NCBI GenBank assembly: GCA_019309565.1
Contig: JAFDFZ010000004.1
Location: forward strand, 1-64,000
Length of the DNA stretch: 64,000 nucleotides
Source: Deltaproteobacteria bacterium
GTDB lineage: Bacteria > Desulfobacterota > Desulfobacteria > Desulfobacterales > SURF-15
Reading direction: 5' to 3'
Part shown: positions 50,096 through 59,460 of the stretch, in pieces
How positions within the stretch are numbered: the first letter of the stretch is position 1
How the letters are laid out: each line of letters starts with the position of its first letter
The notes under the pieces: generated by a model
Database searches by the model: none
Told to the model about the DNA's origin: nothing
The model's input: the letters and a program-made list of their open reading frames with translations, nothing else
Position numbers and translations under genes: made by a program

Positions 50096-50841
50096 CTTCA
50101 GCAATCATTGAAATAACAAACCTTTCCTTTTCCTATAACAGACATGAGGTCTTAAAACACGTTAATCTCAGGGTTAAAAGGGGAGAGTTCCTTGCCCTGA
50201 TCGGCCCCAACGGAGGGGGTAAAACGACTTTGCTTAAACTAATACTCGGCCTGTTGATACCGGATAAGGGAATGGTCCGGGTGTTTGGCCAGCCCCCTCT
50301 AAAGGTATCTTATAGAATGGGTTACGTTCCACAGGATACATATTTAAACAGGTATTTCCCTGTAACGGCTTTAGAGGTAGTGCTGATGGGCAGATTGAAG
50401 TCCGGAAAGGGCTGGCGACGGCCCTCTCGAATCGATCGCATAGCGGCCCAAAAGGCGCTGGAGAAGATGGCGATGGCAGAATATGGCAACAGGCACATTG
50501 CTGAGCTTTCCGGCGGCCAGCGCCAACGTATACTGATTGCAAGGGCGCTGGTATCCGAACCCGAACTGCTTTTGCTGGATGAGCCTACGGCAAGCATTGA
50601 CACGACAGGGCAAACGGAATTCTATTCAATTATAGAAAATATTCACAAAACGGCAACCATCTTGATGGTTACCCATGATTTGATGATGTTGTCCAGCCAT
50701 GTTGACTCTGTGGCATGTGTAAACCGACTTGTGCATTACCATGATGAAGCTCAAATTACCGAAGAGATGCTTGCAATGTATGAGTGTCCGGTTGAACTGA
50801 TTGCTCATGGATTGCCGCATCGGGTATTGAAGGAACATTGA
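50092..50841 (+). CDS. znuC: metal ABC transporter ATP-binding protein
   Basis: [38 protein letters not shown]. Confidence 0.95.
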   Translation: MTSAIIEITNLSFSYNRHEVLKHVNLRVKRGEFLALIGPNGGGKTTLLKLILGLLIPDKGMVRVFGQPPLKVSYRMGYVPQDTYLNRYFPVTALEVVLMGRLKSGKGWRRPSRIDRIAAQKALEKMAMAEYGNRHIAELSGGQRQRILIARALVSEPELLLLDEPTASIDTTGQTEFYSIIENIHKTATILMVTHDLMMLSSHVDSVACVNRLVHYHDEAQITEEMLAMYECPVELIAHGLPHRVLKEH

Positions 50842-51671
50842 TGTTAGAGATACTGCAGTACGAGTTTATGCGTAATGCATTGCTGGCGGGTCTTGTTGCC
50901 AGCCTTACATGTGGCATTATTGGTACATTGATTGTGGTGAACCGACTTGTTTTTCTCTCCGGCGGAATCGCCCATACGGCCTATGGAGGTATAGGCATTG
51001 CGTTTTATTTTGGGCTTCCCTATCTTGTCGGCACCATAGGTTTCAGCCTGCTGGCAGCGGTCATCATGGCAGCAGTCAGCCTGAAGGCAAGACATCGATC
51101 AGACACCATCATCGGAGTGATGTGGGCATTCGGCATGGCGGTGGGTGTTATTTTTCTTGATCTTACGCCCGGATACCGCGCTGACTTGATGAGCTATCTG
51201 TTCGGGAGCATCCTGAGCGTGCCGAATTCCGAACTGCTGCAAATGATGGCCGTGGGTATCGGGGTTTTTTGCCTTATCATCTATTTTTATAATGATTTTC
51301 TTGCAATGTCCTATGATGAAGAATTTGCATTATTAAGGGGGGTGCCTGTCCGGGGACTTTTTTTTCTTCTGATCATTATGACAACGCTTTCAATTATAAT
51401 GGTAATTCGAGTTGTCGGGCTTATTCTGGCGATCGCGCTTCTTACCATTCCCCCATTTATTGCAGAAAAATTCTCAACCTCTCTGGCAAAGATGATGTTT
51501 TTTTCAAGTGCGCTATGTGCTGTATTTTGTGTGGTGGGACTTTGGCTGTCTTACCTCTTTAACCTCACATCCGGAGCCACCATCATCATGGTGGCCGGTG
51601 CCGGCTTTTTTGTTGCTTTAATTGTGGAATGGCTTCAATCGAGATATGAAACAGCTTTATCGAGCAAATAG
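50841..51671 (+). CDS. znuB: metal ABC transporter permease
   Basis: VASLTCGIIGTLIVVNRLVFLSGGIAHTAYGGIGIAFY; TM-rich. Confidence 0.93.
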   Translation: MLEILQYEFMRNALLAGLVASLTCGIIGTLIVVNRLVFLSGGIAHTAYGGIGIAFYFGLPYLVGTIGFSLLAAVIMAAVSLKARHRSDTIIGVMWAFGMAVGVIFLDLTPGYRADLMSYLFGSILSVPNSELLQMMAVGIGVFCLIIYFYNDFLAMSYDEEFALLRGVPVRGLFFLLIIMTTLSIIMVIRVVGLILAIALLTIPPFIAEKFSTSLAKMMFFSSALCAVFCVVGLWLSYLFNLTSGATIIMVAGAGFFVALIVEWLQSRYETALSSK

Positions 51672-52059
51672 ATCCAATATAATTTGCCGCATTGTCCTGT
51701 TCGCTGTGCTGGGCTCGGGCCTATTGGTGGCCTGTTATACCCCAAACAGCGTAAAGACAGGTGCTAAAGAAACATTTAATCCGTTTTCCGCTGCGGTTCT
51801 ATTTTACCGTGGCCCTTTAAACCATCTCTCTGCGGTTCGAATCGGTGAATGCCCCATGTATCCGTCGGATTCCGAGTACAGCATTCAGAGTTTTGAAAAA
51901 CACGGTATGCTCATCGGCTGGATTATGACAATGGACAGGCTTATGCGATGCGGGCGCGATGAAACCAAATTGTCACCACGCATTCTTGTAAATGGAAGAT
52001 GGAAGACTTTCGATCCGCTGGACAATAACGATTTCTGGTGGAGTAAAACCACTGAGTGA
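51646..52059 (+). CDS. lipoprotein with YidD-like domain
   Basis: Lipobox LLVACYT; FYRGPLNHLSAVRIGECPMYPSDSEYSIQSFEKHGMLIGWIMTMDRLMRCGRDE resembles the YidD core. Confidence 0.7.
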   Translation: MKQLYRANRSNIICRIVLFAVLGSGLLVACYTPNSVKTGAKETFNPFSAAVLFYRGPLNHLSAVRIGECPMYPSDSEYSIQSFEKHGMLIGWIMTMDRLMRCGRDETKLSPRILVNGRWKTFDPLDNNDFWWSKTTE

Positions 52060-52137
52060 TGCCAGCTGCTCATCCAATCACGCCCCGGTTGCAATACGTC
52101 GAGCACAGCGCAACGGATGTTTCTATGCCGGAATAAA

Positions 52138-52330
52138 CCCCGTTGTTGAATCACGAGTCCAGTCTAAACCCTGTAAGCTGGATTTAATCGTGTGTTAAGG
52201 GTATTTTGCCATGTGATTTTTGGATTTTGCCACCTGTGAATTCCACAATGATAGAAATAACACAGAGAGAAATGACAATAGTTCACGGCAAAATGGCAGA
52301 TTTGAATCATTGTTTTTTACAACTACGGGG
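52138..52330 (+). repeat. MITE-like repeat copy E (long variant, same ends)
   Basis: Begins CCCCGTTGTTGAATCACG; ends GGCAAAATGGCAGATTTGAATCATTGTTTTTTACAACTACGGGG. Confidence 0.45.
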
Positions 52331-52337
52331 TAAACCT

Positions 52338-52859
52338 TCAAAACTCAATTCCCTTCTGAGCTTTGATTCCGGCTTTAAACGGGTGTTTGACAGCCTGCAT
52401 TTCCGTAACCAGATCCGCTGCGTCAACCAACAACTCAGAAGCATCTCTGCCTGTGATTATCACATGCAGATCTTTTGGTTTTGCACATAAAGCAGCAACG
52501 ATTTCTTTTTCATCGATCATTTTCAATTTGATAATATGGGTGAGTTCATCCAAGATGATAATTTGATATTTTTCAGAAGCAATCATCTGTTTTGCAAACT
52601 GCCAGGCGGTCTGCGCCGCCTGTTTGTCCTTGTTAAAATCATCGGATTTCCAGGTGAACCCCCGGCCCATGACGTGTATCTCCATTAGATCTTCAAACCG
52701 CTTTAAAGCCTCCAGCTCCCCACATTGCCAAGAGCCCTTAATGAACTGGATCATACAAATTTTAAAGTGATGTCCCATGGCTCTTAAAGCCAGCCCCAGG
52801 GCAGCGGTCGTTTTCCCCTTTCCATTCCCTGTAAAGAGCAATATCAGGCCTTTTTTCAT
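52338..52859 (-). CDS. cobO: cob(I)alamin adenosyltransferase (CobO/BtuR)
   Basis: LLFTGNGKGKTTAALGLALRA; IIILDELTHIIKLKMI; VIITGRDASELLVDAADLVTEMQAVKHPF. Confidence 0.93.
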   Translation of the reverse strand: MKKGLILLFTGNGKGKTTAALGLALRAMGHHFKICMIQFIKGSWQCGELEALKRFEDLMEIHVMGRGFTWKSDDFNKDKQAAQTAWQFAKQMIASEKYQIIILDELTHIIKLKMIDEKEIVAALCAKPKDLHVIITGRDASELLVDAADLVTEMQAVKHPFKAGIKAQKGIEF

Positions 52860-53292
52860 GCTAACCCCCGATTTTCGGCCAAGTGTATACTGGCAGCAAT
52901 TCTCTTCGAAGTTCGAAACATGAGCCGTAAAGAATTGAAGACCCTGCAGCCCCGCTTAAGCGGGATCTTCGCCTTTGCTGGGTCGTAGCCAATGGCCAAG
53001 CCTAATCTCTTCCACAAGCTTAAGGGGAGGGCGCTCCCTGTTTCGGTTCAAGTTTCGCACCACAAATCCTTTAAAAAACCTTATATGACGACGTCGAATG
53101 GAATTTTTAAAAGGCAAAATACACTTTACCATCCTTCGATAACGGCACAATGGAAGTCAACAAAGCGCTTAAACTAAGGGGATCAAGATTCCGGCCACTT
53201 ACAACCCTTTCCCCTGTGCCTTAAACTCAGTGTTTTGCACTGGCTGCCGCTTGAAGAGCTTCGATGTAATTATTTTGCCTTTAAAAATTTTA

Positions 53293-53389
53293 CCCCGTTG
53301 TTTTAAAACCGCTTAAAGGGTGCAGCCGTTAGATACTTATAGATAGGCCAAAATGGCAATTTTACTATGTGATTTATGCAACTACGGGG
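53293..53389 (+). repeat. MITE-like repeat copy B
   Basis: CCCCGTTGTTTTAAAACCGCTTAAAGGGTGCAGCCGTTAGATACTTATAGATAGGCCAAAATGGCAATTTTACTATGTGATTTATGCAACTACGGGG. Confidence 0.8.
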
Positions 53390-53437
53390 TTTATTCGACT
53401 TAAGAACCATTGACTATCTTACGGTAAAATAAGGTGC

Positions 53438-54835
53438 TCAGTAGCAATCATACCTCCATTGGACCAGCCGTCTGTATGCATGTTGTGCATATCGTCCTTC
53501 TCTTACCTGCCGCAGGTACCTGCAATAAGTCCCGGCTGCTTCCCTGTAACGTTTCATTCCCTCTAGCGATAAACCCATGAAAAACAATGTATTTGGATTA
53601 CCGGGAAGCAGTTTTTCGTATCGACTGAAATCCTCGTAAGCAGCTTCATATTGCTTTTTCTTGATCTTGATAAAGCCGCCGAGATGGTGTGCCTGCGCTT
53701 CGTTCGGATAGACCTGTTTGGCTTCTTCGGCATATCTCAATGCGCTGTCGTATCGCTTCTTCGCGATCATCGTTTTAGACATGAGCACCAAGGCGGTATA
53801 ATCATTCGGCGCCTTTTTCAAGGCGACTTGAAAATGGTCCTGGGCTTTATCATAATTCTGCTTTCGCATCTGCTTTTCGCCCTTTTGCATCTCTTCGATG
53901 GCCTCTCTGATGGCTCGAAGATTTGCTGTATTGTCCATATAGCGTTCCTTATACAACGGCTGGTTCTTTGCATACCGATATTTCGTTCTCACAGCAGCCA
54001 CAGCGGTCTGATAACGTTCATCGCTCATCGGGTGAGTGGCAAATAAGAGCTCCGCTGCACTAAACTTTCTTTTGAACAAGCTGCTGAGCATGTCCATGAG
54101 CCCGACAAATCCCTGGGAACTATACCCCGCCTGAACCATATATACCATTGCCAGAGAATCTGCCTCCCGTTCGTTCTCACGGCTATAAGAGGCAAGCAGG
54201 GCACCGGCGCCAATCATTCCAAGCTGTGAGATCAACCGATCATATCCGGGGGCGTAGGTTCCTGCCGCAATGGAAGCCCCGCTTATCAGAACCAGAGCAA
54301 GCATACCTTTTGACATCTGCCGGGCAGTGTGCCGCGCATTAACATGTCCCAGTTCATGACCGAGCAGCCCCGCCAGCTCTGCTTCGTTGCGGAGTTTAAG
54401 AAGGATTCCGCGCGTGACAGCGATGCTGCCGCCTGGAAAAGCATATGCATTTACATAAGTCGCGTTTACCACCTGAAACGAATAGGGCATATACGGCCTG
54501 TGAGAGATGGCCGCAAGCCTTTTACCGGTACGGTTGATATAATCGTTCAATGCCCTGTCTTGAGTGATGCCATAATCTGAAGAAAACTGGTGAGGAGAAT
54601 TTTTTCTATCGATGTTGATTTCCTGGCTTTCAGAAATGAGCATCAGTTCGGATTTTCCGGTAACCGGATTTGCCGCACATCCCGCCAGAACACCTGCAGC
54701 CGAAAGCGAAATGAACCTCAAAAAATCTCTCCGGCCTACCAGGCCCCTTCGATGGATGTTATCGAAAAAATCCTGCATTCTCTTTTCCCCCTTGCTGCGA
54801 ATTGTACTGAAAAAGCTTTTGTTGCTCCTTTTCAA
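53438..54835 (-). CDS. M48 family metalloprotease with C-terminal TPR (BepA-like)
   Basis: LLGHELGHVNARHTARQ (HExxH), NEREADSLAMVYMVQAGY, TPR-like C-terminus; start may be the internal MQDFFDNIHRR. Confidence 0.9.
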   Translation of the reverse strand: MKRSNKSFFSTIRSKGEKRMQDFFDNIHRRGLVGRRDFLRFISLSAAGVLAGCAANPVTGKSELMLISESQEINIDRKNSPHQFSSDYGITQDRALNDYINRTGKRLAAISHRPYMPYSFQVVNATYVNAYAFPGGSIAVTRGILLKLRNEAELAGLLGHELGHVNARHTARQMSKGMLALVLISGASIAAGTYAPGYDRLISQLGMIGAGALLASYSRENEREADSLAMVYMVQAGYSSQGFVGLMDMLSSLFKRKFSAAELLFATHPMSDERYQTAVAAVRTKYRYAKNQPLYKERYMDNTANLRAIREAIEEMQKGEKQMRKQNYDKAQDHFQVALKKAPNDYTALVLMSKTMIAKKRYDSALRYAEEAKQVYPNEAQAHHLGGFIKIKKKQYEAAYEDFSRYEKLLPGNPNTLFFMGLSLEGMKRYREAAGTYCRYLRQVREGRYAQHAYRRLVQWRYDCY

Positions 54836-54973
54836 TCACGTTTCCATCCGTAATATATACGAAATTGATATGCATAACATACCGAAATATGGCTCGGTTG
54901 TCATCCTTCCATGGTGCAGTCAAATAATCATTGATGCATATAGGTAAATCATTTAAAATATCAAGCAAAACTC

Positions 54974-55480
54974 TTGGTTTTTCCCGATACTTCCCTCGGG
55001 AAAAGAGGAAAGGGTTACCAATTGAAGCCACCAGAAGATCGTTTCTGGCAAACAAAATCTCTTGCGGAAATGACCCGCGATCAGTGGGAATCGCTTTGTG
55101 ACGGTTGCGGGATCTGCTGTCTTCACAAGCTTGAAGATAGGAAAACAGGTAAGGTCTATTATACCAGTGTAGCCTGCCGGTTTTTGGACCTGACTAGCTG
55201 CCGTTGTTCAATATACTGTGACCCTTACACGATACCTTCGGATTGCATGAAAATCACCCCGCAAAACATAAAACGGTTGAAATGGCTGCCCGCCACATGC
55301 GCATACCGGCGTATAGCTGAGGGAAAAGAACTGTATTGGTGGCACCCTCTGCTTTCTGGCAACCAGCATACCGTCCACAAGGCAGGCATATCGGTCAAAG
55401 ACAAGGTGGTTTCAGAACTACAGGTTCACCCGGAAGATATTAAGAATTTTATCATTCGAAATAAATGGTTCGACCATTAG
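54974..55480 (+). CDS. YcgN/UPF0260-like cysteine cluster protein
   Basis: MTRDQWESLCDGCGICCLHKLED...CRFLDLTSCRCSIY; true start possibly at 55022 (TTG). Confidence 0.85.
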   Translation: MVFPDTSLGKRGKGYQLKPPEDRFWQTKSLAEMTRDQWESLCDGCGICCLHKLEDRKTGKVYYTSVACRFLDLTSCRCSIYCDPYTIPSDCMKITPQNIKRLKWLPATCAYRRIAEGKELYWWHPLLSGNQHTVHKAGISVKDKVVSELQVHPEDIKNFIIRNKWFDH

Positions 55481-55679
55481 GATTGTTTTGAACGTTCCCT
55501 CTGTAGGTAAAAACAAAAGCTCCCACGCCATTGCAGGCCGGGCAATCGATAGTACCAAGTCCATCACATGAATGGCATTCCATATCCTCTCCGTCAAAGG
55601 CCTGTACCTGGCCACGTCCACCGCAGCCTTCACATATCAACTCTCCGCTTCCATCACACTGGGCGCATCTTCTGTCCAT
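55452..55679 (-). CDS. stand-alone DnaJ-type zinc-finger (CxxCxGxG x4) protein
   Basis: CAQCDGSG, CEGCGGRG, CHSCDGLG, CPACNGVG. Confidence 0.7.
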   Translation of the reverse strand: MDRRCAQCDGSGELICEGCGGRGQVQAFDGEDMECHSCDGLGTIDCPACNGVGAFVFTYRGNVQNNPNGRTIYFE

Positions 55680-55853
55680 CAGATTACTCCTTGAAAAGGG
55701 ATAATAATTTAAGATTACTTTTTGTATATCGGAAAGACATGGGAAATGTTGAGGTAAAAACGAATTGCCGTATCCGCTCTCGGGTTTACAAACCGCTAAA
55801 GAATCTTATTATATTCTAAAGTCCAAACATGAAAATAATTCAAGGAGTTAGCC

Positions 55854-56237
55854 ATGAAAGAATTGGAAAAGTTTCTAAAAACCCTGGCAGAAGGTATGAA
55901 AGCTCTGGCACAGGGGGTTGAAGCCATCGCAGAAAAAGTGGACGCACTTGCAGAAAGCCCATCCCTTGAGTCGTTAAAGGGAAAATCCTCTGCAAGAGCA
56001 TATACAAAAAAAACTGAAAAGGACGTTCCCAAGGACACTTCCTCAACCATGGCAGCGGCGACCTCAGCTAGCGAGGCGGTGTTTAAAATCATTGCCCGTT
56101 CAAATACGGGAGTAGACACGGCAACGATTATGAAAGAAACCGGATTCAGCCAAAAAAAGATTTATAATATCATTTACAGATTGAAGAAAACGGGCAAGAT
56201 TAAGAGTGTGGGCAAAGGGGTTTACACAAAAACCTAA
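55854..56237 (+). CDS. hypothetical protein: N-terminal amphipathic helices and C-terminal winged-helix-like domain
   Basis: SEAVFKIIARSNTGVDTATIMKETGFSQKKIYNIIYRLKKTGKIKSVGKGVY; AAGGAG RBS. Confidence 0.65.
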   Translation: MKELEKFLKTLAEGMKALAQGVEAIAEKVDALAESPSLESLKGKSSARAYTKKTEKDVPKDTSSTMAAATSASEAVFKIIARSNTGVDTATIMKETGFSQKKIYNIIYRLKKTGKIKSVGKGVYTKT

Positions 56238-56449
56238 ACGCCCTGCTTTGTTTTGAGTCACATTGGAAAACGACATCAAATCCCACCATTAGGGGATGAA
56301 GCTGCACTCGGTTTGTCCCAAAGGGGAGTATTTAATAAATTTGTAATATTAATAGAGAGTTACAAATTCTTTAAACCGCTTAAAAAAGAATTATATTAAC
56401 TCAGAAATAGACGGAGATCCTAAGGATTGAAGAAACGTTAACTTTATAA

Positions 56450-56839
56450 ATGATAAATACCCAAAAAAAGAAAAGGTTTCTTGAAAGGCGAAAAGAAAAA
56501 CGTCTCGCCGTTCAGGAGGGTGCCCTTGCTGTTCTCCATAACCAGAAATACAAAATCGGCCCAATCATCGATATCAGCCATGGAGGTCTTTCTTTTCGAT
56601 ATGTTGATGGTGAAAAACAACCCATCCATTCATTTGCATTGAGCATTTTCTTTACCGGTGAAGCATTTCGAATACGAAAGTTGCCGTTTAAGACCATATA
56701 TGATATCCAGGAAAATCCAAAGAAGGGTCCTTCATATGTTCTCATCCGTCGAATAGGCGGCCAATTTGGAAAACTGACAACAGATCAGAGATCTGTTCTT
56801 GGTTATTTTATTGAAAACTATAAGATAACCGAATATTAG
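56450..56839 (+). CDS. PilZ domain protein
   Basis: ERRKEKRLAVQEGALAVL...KIGPIIDISHGGLSFRYVDG (RxxxR and D/NxSxxG-like). Confidence 0.8.
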   Translation: MINTQKKKRFLERRKEKRLAVQEGALAVLHNQKYKIGPIIDISHGGLSFRYVDGEKQPIHSFALSIFFTGEAFRIRKLPFKTIYDIQENPKKGPSYVLIRRIGGQFGKLTTDQRSVLGYFIENYKITEY

Positions 56840-57136
56840 TCCGGGTATACTTTGGCTGTCCTTCGATGGGCTTCCGGGGCCATAAATCTCATATACCGTC
56901 GATGCTGACTGCAGGTTAACGGTTTGGTTTCAGCCGGATGCCGCTTGAGGTTTTCCTGCCACCGGGCCTAATCTTAAATCGATTTCCATGTGGAAATGAC
57001 CAAATACAAGCGTTCCTTGATCTGCATATCCGGCTTGATTCATTAAAAATTTGAAATTATGCTTGTTTATGAGGTTTTAAATCGTTCTTTTTCAGATAAG
57101 CTTTATGAAAACACCTAAATCCGCCGGTATAATCAC

Positions 57137-57170
57137 AAACCTGAGGAGGTTTATCAGAATCCTCAGGTTT
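57137..57170 (+). promoter_or_regulatory. 5'-leader hairpin 13 nt upstream of the CBS-domain gene
   Basis: AAACCTGAGGA-ggtttatcagaa-TCCTCAGGTTT, perfect 11-bp stem. Confidence 0.5.
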
Positions 57171-57183
57171 CGGGAGAATGATA

Positions 57184-57756
57184 ATGAGATCGAAAATCGT
57201 GAAAGATATAATGACTCCCCTTTCCGAATACGAAACCATATCCGCCGAAGCGACCCTGTTTGAAGCGGCATGGGCGCTTAAGCAAGCTCAACAGGCATAT
57301 GAGCAAAGAGAAAAGCGACACCGGATGCTTCTCATAACTGACCGGCGTGGAGAAGTTGTTGGGAAACTCAGCCAACTGGATGTACTGAGAGTTTTGGAGC
57401 CTAAAAAAAAGCATATTGAAGAATCAAAATCCCTGTCTCGTTTTGGTTTCAGCCCCAACTACCTGAAACCTATGCTTGACTTGTGCGGATTCTGGGAAAA
57501 GCCCTTGATCGATCTTTGCAGAGAGTCCGGCCGGCTGCAAGTAAAGAGACTGATTCACGGTCCTGCGAAAGTTGATTGTATCGATGAAAATGCAACTTTA
57601 CCAGAGGCCATCCATCAAATGGCCGGTGAACATCATCAGTCGCTGCTGGTAACCGGAAAAGACAGGATCGTGGGAGTATTAAGACAGACAGACCTGTTTA
57701 TGGAAGTGGCGGAGACACTGAGCGAATGCGAGATGTCGGAATTCATCGAGAGCTGA
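57184..57756 (+). CDS. tandem CBS domain protein
   Basis: VKDIMTPLSEYETISAEATLFEAA...MLLITDRRGEVVGKLSQLDVL; second CBS VDCIDENATLPEAIHQM...VTGKDRIVGVLRQTDLF. Confidence 0.88.
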   Translation: MRSKIVKDIMTPLSEYETISAEATLFEAAWALKQAQQAYEQREKRHRMLLITDRRGEVVGKLSQLDVLRVLEPKKKHIEESKSLSRFGFSPNYLKPMLDLCGFWEKPLIDLCRESGRLQVKRLIHGPAKVDCIDENATLPEAIHQMAGEHHQSLLVTGKDRIVGVLRQTDLFMEVAETLSECEMSEFIES

Positions 57757-57817
57757 AACGATCTCTGAACTCCCCATTGATTTTTGTTCCAAGAGCCGGA
57801 TGCGCCGGACAATGACG

Positions 57818-59287
57818 GAAAACCTCGAATATAGGATCAACAGGCCCTCTTTAGAATTTAAACGATTGCTTTTCCTTTTTTTGGGGGTATTGCTTTTTGT
57901 GGTGATTTATTTTTCACCCCCATGGTCAAATGCCATTGATCCTGCGGGCAAGCATTTTGTTTTGAACAACCAGGCCAAGGGTGCGTTGGCGGTAGCTGCA
58001 CTGGGGGCAACCTGGTGGGTATTTGAAGTGGTGCCCATTGGAATCACCAGCCTGGCCATAGGGGTGCTCCAGGTGCTTTTCTTCATTCGACCGGCCAGGT
58101 CTGCTTTCACGGATTTCATGGATCCTTCGGTTATGTTTATTTTCGCATCCATTGTAATCGGCATGGTTTTCACAAAAACAGGGCTCACAAAGCGCCTTGC
58201 ATATAAAATGCTTCTGCTTGTCGGGGAAAAAACAAGTAGAATATACCTCGGTTGCTTTGTGCTAACCGCTGCCTTAACTCATATTATGGCGCATACCGCT
58301 GTTGCGGCTACCATCTTTCCGCTTCTTCTTTCAATCTACGGGCTTTATGGTGAAGGCGATAAATCGACTCGATTCGGCAAAGGTCTTTTTATAGGGATGG
58401 CGTACATTGCGGGTGCGGGTAGTATTATCACACTGCTTGGAGCTGCGCGCGGTGCGGTTGCCATAGGGTTCTTTAATAATATTTCCGGCAAAACGGTCAG
58501 TTTTTTTGAACTGAGCTATTACATGTTCCCTATTGGATGGATGATGGTATTTATTCTTTGGGTATTTGTTCTGATTTTTTTTAGGCCTGAAAAGAATACA
58601 ATCCCGGGCCTGAAAGAACAGGCCAGACAGCTTAACACCCAGCTGGGACCCATCAGCAGAAACGAAGTGGTTGCCCTGGTAATCGTATCGGCATGTATCC
58701 TTGCCCTGTGCCTGCGCTCTGTGGTGCCAGTGCTTCAACCGCTTGATAAGACGGCCGTTATTTTAACCTCGACGATACTGTTTTTTATTACCGGGATTCT
58801 TGATATCGATGATCTTGAAGAAATACCATGGAACATAATCCTGCTCTTTGCAGGAGCCATGAGTATCGGATTCTGTCTTTGGGAAACCGGGGCTGCAAAA
58901 TGGCTCGCCATTAAATGGTTGATGATATTTCATAGAAACAACTGGTTTATTTTTATAATGGGAATGGCTTTTTTCGTTATGATCATGACGAACTTCATCA
59001 TGAATGTGGCGGCCATTGCAATTTCGCTTCCTGTTGCCCTTGTGATTGCCCCCTATTTAGGTGTGCGCCCCGAGGTGATCCTGTTTGTATCTCTTGCTAC
59101 TGCTGGAATGCCGTTTGTGCTGCTGGTAGGAGCAGCACCGAATGCCATTGCCTATGAATCAAAGCAATTTACCACTGCAGAATTCTTTCTATATGGAATA
59201 CCTGCCAGTGCCATAATGTTGATTGTCGTCGGTCTGGCCGTCTTATTCATCTGGCCTTTCATGGGAATGCCGGTCAACGGATCTTGA
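57818..59287 (+). CDS. SLC13/DASS family anion transporter
   Basis: ATWWVFEVVPIGITSLAIGVLQVL; AAGMPFVLLVGAAPNAIAYES; 12-TM-like. Start uncertain (57800-57818). Confidence 0.88.
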   Translation, partial: ENLEYRINRPSLEFKRLLFLFLGVLLFVVIYFSPPWSNAIDPAGKHFVLNNQAKGALAVAALGATWWVFEVVPIGITSLAIGVLQVLFFIRPARSAFTDFMDPSVMFIFASIVIGMVFTKTGLTKRLAYKMLLLVGEKTSRIYLGCFVLTAALTHIMAHTAVAATIFPLLLSIYGLYGEGDKSTRFGKGLFIGMAYIAGAGSIITLLGAARGAVAIGFFNNISGKTVSFFELSYYMFPIGWMMVFILWVFVLIFFRPEKNTIPGLKEQARQLNTQLGPISRNEVVALVIVSACILALCLRSVVPVLQPLDKTAVILTSTILFFITGILDIDDLEEIPWNIILLFAGAMSIGFCLWETGAAKWLAIKWLMIFHRNNWFIFIMGMAFFVMIMTNFIMNVAAIAISLPVALVIAPYLGVRPEVILFVSLATAGMPFVLLVGAAPNAIAYESKQFTTAEFFLYGIPASAIMLIVVGLAVLFIWPFMGMPVNGS

Positions 59288-59460
59288 GGGTAAAATTCGG
59301 TATCAAGTTCAGCTGCAAACAAGTCCCTGTTTTTCCCCTGGATAATCTTCGGCTTCCATCTTTTAAGCTTGACAGAATTTAGAGTTTTTCTTATTTTTAT
59401 CAAATCTACTTCTGCCAATGGCCATACAATAAAGAAAAATCGGCTGCGGCTTTTCTTACT

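Noticed and set aside
52860-53000. Possible cobalamin riboswitch upstream of cobO
   Set aside because: No recognisable B12-box (GCCACTG-like) found; only a palindrome CCCGCTTAAGCGGG noted.
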